Positions 1 to 6,021 of a DNA stretch of 14,814 nucleotides are shown one piece after another. The DNA is from Pseudomonadota bacterium (lineage in GTDB: Bacteria > Pseudomonadota > Gammaproteobacteria > Pseudomonadales > Cellvibrionaceae). How positions within the stretch are numbered: the first letter of the stretch is position 1; every line of letters begins with the position of its first letter. The position numbers were made by a program, and so were the translations under genes. The notes under the pieces were generated by a model. The model ran no database searches and had not been told where the DNA came from. It worked only from the letters and a program-made list of their open reading frames with translations. Where the stretch lies: positions 1 through 14,814 of the forward strand of contig JAEZGT010000342.1 of assembly GCA_023416875.1 (NCBI GenBank). Direction: 5' to 3'.

Positions 1-234
1 GGATTCGGTGGCACCGCTGGTCCAAACAATCTCTCGTGGGTCGGCGGACAAGAGCGCAGCCACTTGATTGCGCGCCTCCTCCACGGCCTCTTCCGCGCGC
101 CAGCCAAAAAAATGTGAGCGCGATGCGGGGTTGCCAAAGTTGCCCTCGAACGTCAGGCACTCACCCATTTTTTGCGCGACCTGCGGATCGACTGGGGTGG
201 TGGCGGCGTAATCGAGATAAACCTGTGTCGGCAT
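1..234 (-). CDS. iscS: IscS cysteine desulfurase, N-terminal 78 residues (cut by window edge)
   Basis: Reading from an ATG at 234 to the window edge gives 78 residues beginning MPTQVYLDYAATTPVDP, followed by FGNPASRSHFFGW, RAEEAVEEARNQV and ADPREIVWTSGATES. This is the highly conserved N-terminus of IscS, the PLP-dependent enzyme that removes sulfur from cysteine and passes it to the IscU scaffold for Fe-S clusters and to tRNA thiolation. The PLP lysine and the persulfide cysteine lie further on and are outside the window. The start lies 13 bases after the iscR stop with GGAG just upstream, so the two genes are almost certainly co-transcribed from the IscR-controlled promoter. The identity is based on near-identity to the remembered E. 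coli IscS N-terminus. Confidence 0.96.
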   Translation of the reverse strand, partial: MPTQVYLDYAATTPVDPQVAQKMGECLTFEGNFGNPASRSHFFGWRAEEAVEEARNQVAALLSADPREIVWTSGATES

Positions 235-247
235 CGAAAAGCTCCGA

Positions 248-733
248 TCAATTGAGCGAGGTGACAGCTATGACGGATTCATCATCGCCGCGGATCGAGC
301 GGTTGTTCTGGCGGGCAGAGACGGATTGGACGTCGCGCTGGGCCACCAGACTGGCCAAGCTGATGCTGCTTAAGAACTGGTGGATCTGCTGGCTCAGGTC
401 TGTCCATAAATAGTGGGTCAAACACACTTCACCCTGCTGGCAATTGCCCGCGCCGCCGCAGTTGGTCGCATCAACGGACTCGTTCACCGCGTCGATGATC
501 TGCGCCACAAATACTTCGTCCAGCGGGCGCTTCAAGCGATAGCCGCCGCCCGGACCGCGCACACTGCAGACCAGGTCGTTCTGGCGCAACTTGGCAAATA
601 ATTGTTCTAGATAGGACAGGGAAATCTCCTGGCGCCGGGAAATGTCCGCAAGGCTCACAGGCCCCTCGGTGCTGTGCAGCGCAAGATCGAGCATCGCCGT
701 TACCGCGTAGCGGCCTTTGGTCGTTAAGCGCAT
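248..733 (-). CDS. iscR: IscR, Fe-S cluster-sensing Rrf2-family transcription regulator
   Basis: This 161-residue protein starts MRLTTKGRYAVTAMLDLA, the typical Rrf2/IscR opening. The winged-helix part covers about residues 1-75 (recognition region around SLSYLEQLFAKLR, wing RGPGGGYRL). The [2Fe-2S] ligands are visible at C92, C98 and C104 with H107, the same spacing as in E. coli IscR. The C-terminal tail (about 135-161) is polar and probably disordered. Holo-IscR represses the isc operon and apo-IscR activates other promoters; this is family knowledge. The ATG at 733 is preceded by TGAGGAA, a good ribosome binding site. iscS follows 13 bases downstream, and a type 1 IscR site overlaps the promoter, so autoregulation is expected. 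No cysE lies between trmJ and iscR, unlike my recollection of Pseudomonas. Confidence 0.97.
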   Translation of the reverse strand: MRLTTKGRYAVTAMLDLALHSTEGPVSLADISRRQEISLSYLEQLFAKLRQNDLVCSVRGPGGGYRLKRPLDEVFVAQIIDAVNESVDATNCGGAGNCQQGEVCLTHYLWTDLSQQIHQFLSSISLASLVAQRDVQSVSARQNNRSIRGDDESVIAVTSLN

Positions 734-772
734 GATGATTCCTCAGACAAATGCCAGCAAAAGAGGGCCGGA

Positions 773-801
773 ATTATCGAATACCCTAGTAATTCAGTCA
801 A
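773..801 (-). promoter_or_regulatory. iscR (isc operon) sigma70 promoter
   Basis: On the minus strand the -35 TTGACT (801-796) is followed by a 17-base spacer and the -10 GATAAT (778-773), which is close to consensus at ideal spacing. The inferred start is near 766, leaving a leader of about 33 bases before the iscR ATG. The -35 lies inside the last codons of trmJ. Confidence 0.85.
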
Positions 802-805
802 GTAT
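781..805 (-). promoter_or_regulatory. IscR type 1 operator over the isc promoter
   Basis: The 25-base minus-strand sequence begins ATACTTGACT, continues GAATT and ends ACTAGGGTAT. It fits the E. coli type 1 IscR consensus, as I remember it, at all but two positions and has the expected outer ATA...TAT dyad. It covers the -35 and most of the spacer of the iscR promoter, so bound holo-IscR would block RNA polymerase. The last eight bases overlap the end of trmJ. Confidence 0.82.
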
Positions 806-1604
806 TCTTGCCGCTAGCAGCCTGCTCCAACTCCCGCACGCGCTCCTCCAGTGCCGCAATCCGGTTTTGCGAATGAAACAGGTGGTTCTGCACCGAGGTT
901 AAAACGCCTCGCAATATGCCGAGTTCCATTTGATCCAAGCGCACACGATTGTACAGCCGACGCAAGCGGGTCATGGTCTGGCGGGGATTATCGGCGGTGA
1001 GGAAACCGAGACGCGTCAGGGTCTCTTCCAGGTGGGTGAAGTACATTTCCACGTCCTGTACCTGAGCCGGTGGCTGGTCCCAGTCGTCAAAGTGCACTGG
1101 CACTCCGCCCTGCTCCGCCGCCAGTGCCGACATACGTACTTCATAAGCGATGACCTGGAGAGCGGCGGCGACGTTGAGCGCACTGTATTCGGGGTTGGCG
1201 GGAATATGGACGTGGTAGTGACACTTCTGCAGCTCTTCATTAGTCAGGCCTCGGTCTTCACGACCGAAAACAATTGCCACTTCGTGCTGCGCGGCCTCCG
1301 CCCACACACGGTCGCCACATTCGCGAGGAGTCAACAGCGGCCAGGGGATGCGGCGCTCTCTCGCGCTGGTGCCGATCACCAGACTGCAATCCGCCACCGC
1401 TTCTTCGAGCGTGCTGACCACCTGAATTTTGTCCATCACATCCAGGGCATTGGCGGCGCGCCAGAGCGCCCGTTCGGAGGGATATTCAAGGGGATCCACC
1501 AGCACCAGCCGCGACAATCCCATGTTTTTTAGGGCGCGGGCGGCCGCGCCTATATTGCCGGGATGGGTGGTATTCACCAGGACCATGCGAATTTTGTCGA
1601 ACAT
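798..1604 (-). CDS. trmJ: TrmJ, tRNA (cytidine/uridine-32 2'-O) methyltransferase
   Basis: This 268-residue SPOUT-class methyltransferase opens MFDKIRMVLVNTTHPGNIG and contains VIGTSARERRIPWPLLTPRECG, VFGREDRGLTNEELQKCHYHV and IPANPEYSALNVAAALQVIAYE. The last two are the knotted SAM-binding region at about residues 113-154. The C-terminal extension (about 165-268), with NILRGVLTSVQ-like helices, matches the TrmJ-specific dimer/tRNA domain. It methylates the ribose of residue 32 in the anticodon loop using SAM; this is family knowledge. The ATG at 1604 gives an N-terminus that aligns with E. coli TrmJ and has GGAG shortly upstream. Neighbours suhB (divergent) and iscR (downstream, 64-base gap) are the conserved context. 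The isc promoter starts inside its end. Confidence 0.94.
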   Translation of the reverse strand: MFDKIRMVLVNTTHPGNIGAAARALKNMGLSRLVLVDPLEYPSERALWRAANALDVMDKIQVVSTLEEAVADCSLVIGTSARERRIPWPLLTPRECGDRVWAEAAQHEVAIVFGREDRGLTNEELQKCHYHVHIPANPEYSALNVAAALQVIAYEVRMSALAAEQGGVPVHFDDWDQPPAQVQDVEMYFTHLEETLTRLGFLTADNPRQTMTRLRRLYNRVRLDQMELGILRGVLTSVQNHLFHSQNRIAALEERVRELEQAASGKNT

Positions 1605-1682
1605 GCGCTCCGTTCTCCGTTTGACCGGCGCCCTGTCGGGCGGTGCAAAAGGGCGCGGAGTTTAGCAGATTCGCCAGCGCGC

Positions 1683-1691
1683 TGTTATAAT
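1683..1691 (+). promoter_or_regulatory. suhB extended -10 promoter
   Basis: TGTTATAAT is a perfect -10 hexamer (1686-1691) with the TGn extension. A weak -35, TTAGCA, lies at 1662-1667 with an 18-base spacer. The start would be near 1698, leaving a short leader of about 33 bases to the suhB ATG at 1731. Confidence 0.65.
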
Positions 1692-1730
1692 CCCGCGCTT
1701 TTTGCAGCAACCCCTCCAGAGACATATCCC

Positions 1731-2531
1731 ATGGAACCCATGCTTACTATGGCGTTGCGCGCGGCGCGCAAAGCCGGAGAAATTATTGAACGCTCCCTGG
1801 AGCGCGTCGACCTGCTCAATATTGAGGAAAAAGGCCAGAACGACTTCGTCAGCGACGTGGACCGCAAAGCCGAACAGGAAATCATCTATCACCTGAAAAA
1901 GGCTTACCCCAACCACGGCTTCCGCGGCGAGGAATCCGGCTCCGTGGGCGATCCCGATGCTGACTATCAATGGGTGATCGATCCGTTGGACGGCACCACC
2001 AACTTCCTCCATGGCATTCCCCATTTCGCCGTCTCCCTGGCCTGTGTCCACAAAGGCCAATTGCTGCATGGGATTGTTCTCGATCCGGTCAAGCGCGAGG
2101 AGTTCACAGCCAGCAAAGGCAAAGGTGCCATGCTCAACGGCCGCCGCATTCGCGTGAGCGCTCGCCGCAGCCTCGACGGCGCCTTGATCGGCACCGGCAT
2201 TCCCTTCAATGGTTTCGCTCTGGAACATATCGATCCCTACCTAGCCTGCCTGCGCGAAATCGCCGGCCAGACCGCCGGCATCCGCCGTCCTGGATCTGCA
2301 GCGCTGGACTTGGCGTATGTGGCCGCAGGGCGCTATGACGGTTTCTGGGAAATGAACTTAAAAGAGTGGGATATGGCAGCCGGTGTGCTGCTGGTGAAAG
2401 AGGCCGGCGGAATGGTCAGCGACTTCAAAGGCGGTGGCGATTTTCTGGACAGCGGCAATATCGTCTGCGCCACGCCGAAGGTCTTCAAGCCGCTGCTGCA
2501 AATTGTTGGCAAGCATATGGGCGGCATCTGA
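1731..2531 (+). CDS. suhB: SuhB, inositol monophosphatase-family protein
   Basis: The 266-residue protein carries the complete metal-dependent inositol monophosphatase signature. E67-E68 lie in GFRGEESG, D84 and D87 in WVIDPLDGTTNF, and D214 in EWDMAAG, so the Mg2+/Li+ site appears intact. Length matches E. coli SuhB (about 267). The family hydrolyses inositol-1-phosphate. In E. coli, SuhB also joins the rRNA antitermination complex with NusA and other Nus factors, probably its more important role; that is carried over from family knowledge. I chose the ATG at 1731 because MEPMLTMALRAARKAGEII aligns with SuhB starts; the open frame upstream to 1563 overlaps trmJ and the promoter. It is divergent from trmJ and converges on the histidine kinase gene, with only 22 bases between the stop codons. 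Confidence 0.94.
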   Translation: MEPMLTMALRAARKAGEIIERSLERVDLLNIEEKGQNDFVSDVDRKAEQEIIYHLKKAYPNHGFRGEESGSVGDPDADYQWVIDPLDGTTNFLHGIPHFAVSLACVHKGQLLHGIVLDPVKREEFTASKGKGAMLNGRRIRVSARRSLDGALIGTGIPFNGFALEHIDPYLACLREIAGQTAGIRRPGSAALDLAYVAAGRYDGFWEMNLKEWDMAAGVLLVKEAGGMVSDFKGGGDFLDSGNIVCATPKVFKPLLQIVGKHMGGI

Positions 2532-2542
2532 GTACCGCCCAT
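2517..2542 (+). terminator. Possible stem-loop at the suhB stop
   Basis: ATGGGCGG (2517-2524) pairs perfectly with CCGCCCAT (2535-2542) around a 10-base loop containing the suhB stop codon. Neither strand has a proper T-run after it, so if it ends transcription it is not a classical intrinsic terminator. It sits between convergent suhB and the kinase gene. Confidence 0.3.
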
Positions 2543-2553
2543 CTTCCCAAAAC

Positions 2554-4593
2554 TCAGGACACGGGAGTGTCCTCTTCCTCCAGCAAGATATTCATCACTT
2601 CCATCAACTGCTGGAGATTGAGCGGCTTGGTCAAGTAATAGGCAAAGCCCGCCGAACGGCCCTTATCTATGTCCTGCGCCATGGCATTGGCGGAAAGCGC
2701 AACGACTGGGATACCGCGAGTATTGGGATCGGCCTTCAGCACTTCGAGAGCCTCATAACCATCCATCCCCGGCAGATTGATATCCATCAGGATCAGGTGC
2801 GGCCGATTGGTTCGCGCCAGATAAAGTCCTCGCAGTGCGTCAGCCGCCAGGTCGAGCTGCAGATTGGGATGGCGCGCCAACAAGCGGGCCACTAAGCGCT
2901 GATTGGAAACATTGTCTTCGATATACAGAATCTTCTTGCTACCGGAAACGGCGAGCTGGAACAGATTTTCGTCCTGTGCCGCTACCGCTGGAGCTGGAGC
3001 AATAGGCGCCGTTTGCGCGCCCTCCAGGCAGAGCGGCAAATCGACCCAGAATTGGCTGCCGATCCCTTCTTCACTGGTGAAGTCGATACGGCCGCCCATA
3101 TGGCCGACCAGCTGGCGGGTGATAACCAACCCCACGCCGCTGCCTTCGATATTGCCTAATTCCGCCCCTAAGCGATTGAAAGGCTGAAACACCTCTGCGT
3201 GGCGTTCTTTAGGAATGCCCCGACCCGTGTCTTCGATATTGATACGCAAATAATGCTCATCGACGATGCAACAGGTAATCACTACCTTGCCCTGCTCGCG
3301 GTTGTATTTAATGGCATTACCGATCAGGTTGAGGAAGACCTGGCGCAAACGCACCTTATCGCCATTGACGGCGCAACCGGCTAGATCATTCGTCTGCAAA
3401 CACAGTTGCACACTGCGGGCCTCCGCCTGCGACTTGACCAGAGCGAGACATTCTTTCACCAACTCCACCGGGCGCAGCATTTCAATAGTCAGAGTAAGCT
3501 TGCCCGCTTCGATCTTGGCAAGGTCGAGCACGTCGCCCACCAACTGCAGCAAATGTTCACCTGCCGCCCGGATCTCCCCGGCGCTTTCCTGCAAGCCGGG
3601 CGAGAGCGACGCGTCCATTTCGATGAGTTGAGCGAAGCCCAGAATCGCGTTGAGCGGCGTGCGCAATTCGTGACTCATACTGGAGAGGAATTCCGACTTG
3701 GCTTTATTGGCTTTTTCCGCCACCTCTTTGGCCCGCAATACACGTTCTTCGGCCAATTTGAGTTCGGTAATGTCCATATTGGTGCCGGACATCCGCAGCG
3801 GCTCGCCGCGCTCATTGAAGGTCATCTGACCACGCGCACGAATCCACCGCCACTTGTCGTCCTTGCCGCGAATGCGGTACTCCACGTCGAAAGGGGCTTC
3901 GCTGCGGATATGAGCCGCGAGGGCTTTATCAAAGGCAATGCCATCATCTGGATGCATGCGGCGGCGCCATGCCTGAATGCGATCTATGCCTTGGTTGACC
4001 ACATCGTCGTGGTCGGTGTAACCCAAATGTTCCCAGCAACGATTGGAAAAATGGAAACCGCCGTGCTCGGCTGCCCATTCCCAGATGCCATCGTTGGAGG
4101 ATTGAATAATGCGGGCGTGACGTGCCTCGCTGATCAACAGCGCCTGCTCGGTCTGTTTCTGCTTGGTGACATCGAAGGCGATGCCGCTGATGTAGAGCAC
4201 CCAGCCGTTTTTATCACGCACGGAGTCGGCGCGAATTTCAGACCAGATGTAACCACCTTTTTTGCGGCGGGTGCGATAGGTGACTTCGCCGGGGCCCGGC
4301 TTTTTCAACATACGGTCGACCGCGTCACGCACCTTGTCGACATCGTCCGGATGAATGTAATCGTAGTAGTTGGTGGATACCGATATGTAATCCACGTCCT
4401 CGTCGGTATAACCCAAGTAGCGCCAGTAGCCGCCACTCCAATCCATGCGCCGGGCCATCAGGTCCCAGTCGAAATAGCCGTAACCATGGCTGCCGTGAAA
4501 GATACGCTGATGCCGCGCGACCGCCTCGCGCAACTCATGCAGCTCGCGTTCGTGATCGGAGCTGAACAGCGATTTTAAAAATTTGAGTAGCAC
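2554..4593 (-). CDS. Soluble PAS-PAS hybrid sensor histidine kinase with receiver domain
   Basis: This is a 679-residue hybrid kinase. Two PAS/PAC modules are visible at about 37-148 and 160-283; each has a W..LGYTD segment, an HPDD motif and a final PAC strand ending in DVTKQKQ or DITELKL. A short coiled linker (about 278-300) leads to the HisKA dimer helix with phospho-acceptor H308 in SMSHELRTPLN. The ATPase domain has N422/N426 (LNLIGNAIKYN), D455 (DTGRGI) and GSGVGL at 484-489. The C-terminal receiver (about 553-672) has acidic E559/D560, phospho-acceptor D604 (MDINLPGMDG), S634 and K656. No membrane segment or signal peptide is visible, so it should sense a cytoplasmic signal. The GTG start at 4593 has AGGGG a few bases upstream. 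No separate response regulator or HPt gene lies nearby, so its partner and signal are unknown. It occupies the interval between secF and suhB. Confidence 0.92.
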   Translation of the reverse strand: MLLKFLKSLFSSDHERELHELREAVARHQRIFHGSHGYGYFDWDLMARRMDWSGGYWRYLGYTDEDVDYISVSTNYYDYIHPDDVDKVRDAVDRMLKKPGPGEVTYRTRRKKGGYIWSEIRADSVRDKNGWVLYISGIAFDVTKQKQTEQALLISEARHARIIQSSNDGIWEWAAEHGGFHFSNRCWEHLGYTDHDDVVNQGIDRIQAWRRRMHPDDGIAFDKALAAHIRSEAPFDVEYRIRGKDDKWRWIRARGQMTFNERGEPLRMSGTNMDITELKLAEERVLRAKEVAEKANKAKSEFLSSMSHELRTPLNAILGFAQLIEMDASLSPGLQESAGEIRAAGEHLLQLVGDVLDLAKIEAGKLTLTIEMLRPVELVKECLALVKSQAEARSVQLCLQTNDLAGCAVNGDKVRLRQVFLNLIGNAIKYNREQGKVVITCCIVDEHYLRINIEDTGRGIPKERHAEVFQPFNRLGAELGNIEGSGVGLVITRQLVGHMGGRIDFTSEEGIGSQFWVDLPLCLEGAQTAPIAPAPAVAAQDENLFQLAVSGSKKILYIEDNVSNQRLVARLLARHPNLQLDLAADALRGLYLARTNRPHLILMDINLPGMDGYEALEVLKADPNTRGIPVVALSANAMAQDIDKGRSAGFAYYLTKPLNLQQLMEVMNILLEEEDTPVS

Positions 4594-4716
4594 CCTTATC
4601 CCCTATTCCAACTCCATTGATTGGCGCAAAGTCCCACTACACCGGAATGAATATGTGCGGACCTAGATTGTTTTTTCATTACATAGGCCGTCGGCGTAGC
4701 GCAAACGGGCCCGAGT

Positions 4717-4724
4717 CTATACTT
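4717..4724 (+). promoter_or_regulatory. Candidate -10 element for the small unknown gene
   Basis: CTATACTT lies 78 bases upstream of the ATG at 4802. It is a good -10 (TATACT) and the leading C and trailing T resemble sigma-S-preferred -10 elements. I see no convincing -35. This is an inference from a short motif only. Confidence 0.35.
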
Positions 4725-4801
4725 TTCGAAAGCACCAGCAAAGTAGCCGCCTACATCCTGGGCCAAATGCTAAACCACGTTGTATGCGGAGGGGTCGCCC
4801 T

Positions 4802-4996
4802 ATGAAGTTCCGGGATTTCAGCAAAAACCTGTCGAGCGAGATCGAGAATCTGTTCGCCACACTTGGAGACGCCAGCCTGCCGGAAGACGCGCACCGGCTG
4901 GATCAATCGTTTTCCATTCAGGAAATTCTCGAGCGAGTAAAAAACCTGGACACCAACGACCAGACCGACACCAAACCCGCCAAACCTATCTCCTGA
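4802..4996 (+). CDS. Small hypothetical protein, 64 residues
   Basis: I do not recognise this protein. The ATG at 4802 is preceded by GGAGGGG with a 7-base gap, the strongest ribosome binding site in the window, which argues for a real gene. The product begins MKFRDFSKNLSSEIENLF and ends TKPAKPIS. It is acidic and hydrophilic, with two predicted helices (about 5-20 and 37-48, the latter SIQEILERVKNL) and a polar tail. It has no cysteine, signal peptide or membrane segment. An intrinsic terminator follows 11 bases after the stop, and a candidate -10 lies upstream, so it is probably a single-gene unit. An upstream in-frame ATG at 4784 would add six residues but would sit on the Shine-Dalgarno sequence, so I reject it. 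It lies head to head with the kinase gene. Confidence 0.72.
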   Translation: MKFRDFSKNLSSEIENLFATLGDASLPEDAHRLDQSFSIQEILERVKNLDTNDQTDTKPAKPIS

Positions 4997-5007
4997 TCTT
5001 TCAATAA

Positions 5008-5029
5008 AAAGGGGGCCAACGCCCCCTTT
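5008..5029. terminator. Bidirectional intrinsic terminator between small gene and secF
   Basis: AAAGGGGGC (5008-5016), loop CAAC, GCCCCCTTT (5021-5029): a perfect nine-pair stem. On the minus strand it is followed by a T-rich tail (TTTTTATTG), ideal for ending secDF transcription. On the plus strand the tail is TTTCCTAATC, weaker but usable for the small gene. Confidence 0.88.
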
Positions 5030-5051
5030 CCTAATCTTCCCGATTCAATAC

Positions 5052-6005
5052 CTACGGCATCTCATCCAGTTCAGCGCCCTCTTTCACTGGCGGCATCAAA
5101 TCTTCTTTCGACAAATTCAGCCACATCATGATGGCCGAAGCGATGTAAATCGTTGAATAAGTACCAACGGTGATACCAACGATCAACGCAATGGAGAAAT
5201 TGCGGATGAGTTCACCACCAACAAACAATAAGGCGAACAACACGATCAAGGTGGTACCCGAGGTCACCAAGGTTCGCCCCAGGGTCTGCGTCAACGAAAT
5301 ATCAATAATTTCCCGTGTGGTGTGCTCGCGCAGCAAACGAAAGTTCTCGCGGATGCGGTCCGCCACAACGATGGTGTCATTAATGGAGTATCCGATTACC
5401 GCCAACACTGCAGCCAGCACCGTGAGGTCAAACTCCAACTGCAATACGGAGAACAAGCCCATCACGATGATAACGTCGTGCACCAAGCCCACTATCGCGC
5501 CGATGGAAAACTTCTTCTGAAAGCGAACGGCAACGTAAAGAAAAATACCGGCAAACGCAGTGAGAACACCCAGCAAGCCATCGCTGACCAGCTCTTCACC
5601 CATCTGAGCGCCGATCACTTCGCTGCGCATAAGCTCGATGTTATTGTCAGGCGTCGCGTCCCGTAGTGCCTGGGCAATACGTTCACCCATATTAGCAGCG
5701 GCCCTTTCCACATCGCTCTCGCCCGCATCACCTCTCAAACGCACCAGCAGCGCGTTTTCCGAACCGAAATGGACGACGATAGCCCCGGCATAACCAGCTT
5801 CGGTCAACTGGTTGCGCACCGTTTCCAGATTCGGGGCTTTTTCGTAGTGCAGCTCAATCAGAGTACCGCCGGTGAAATCCAGTCCGAGATTCAGCCCTTT
5901 AACAAAAAAGGAAACAAAAGATCCCAGAATCAACAACAATGAAAGAGCCGCTGCCACCCGGCTCCATCGCATGAAATTAAAAACTCGTTCAGTTTGGCTG
6001 GTCAT
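5052..6005 (-). CDS. secF: SecF, Sec translocon accessory membrane protein
   Basis: From the ATG at 6005 this is a 317-residue protein with six likely membrane segments: one near 17-36, then a periplasmic region and five more from about 141 to 297. The conserved GLDFTGGTLIEL (41-52) and AVIGYSINDTIVVADRIREN (202-221, including D210) are the RND-type SecF signatures. With SecD it uses the proton gradient to pull exported proteins through SecYEG; this is family knowledge. The longer open frame to 6089 would overlap secD; MTSQTERVFNFMRWSR aligns with known SecF N-termini and lies 16 bases after the secD stop, so I use it. It is translationally close to secD and ends at a strong terminator at 5008-5029. 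Confidence 0.95.
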   Translation of the reverse strand: MTSQTERVFNFMRWSRVAAALSLLLILGSFVSFFVKGLNLGLDFTGGTLIELHYEKAPNLETVRNQLTEAGYAGAIVVHFGSENALLVRLRGDAGESDVERAAANMGERIAQALRDATPDNNIELMRSEVIGAQMGEELVSDGLLGVLTAFAGIFLYVAVRFQKKFSIGAIVGLVHDVIIVMGLFSVLQLEFDLTVLAAVLAVIGYSINDTIVVADRIRENFRLLREHTTREIIDISLTQTLGRTLVTSGTTLIVLFALLFVGGELIRNFSIALIVGITVGTYSTIYIASAIMMWLNLSKEDLMPPVKEGAELDEMP

Positions 6006-6021
6006 ATTTTTATCCGCCCGC

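Noticed and set aside
36..413. Open frame of 125 codons on the plus strand
   Set aside because: It runs antisense through iscS and iscR, which are unmistakable families, and has no ribosome binding site of note.
3406..4578. Open frame of 390 codons on the plus strand opposite the histidine kinase
   Set aside because: It is the antisense shadow of a kinase with complete motifs; its translation shows no recognisable domain.
4617..4805. Open frame of 62 codons upstream of the small gene
   Set aside because: It has no good ribosome binding site, overlaps the candidate promoter and the Shine-Dalgarno sequence of the better-supported gene, and looks like translated non-coding sequence.
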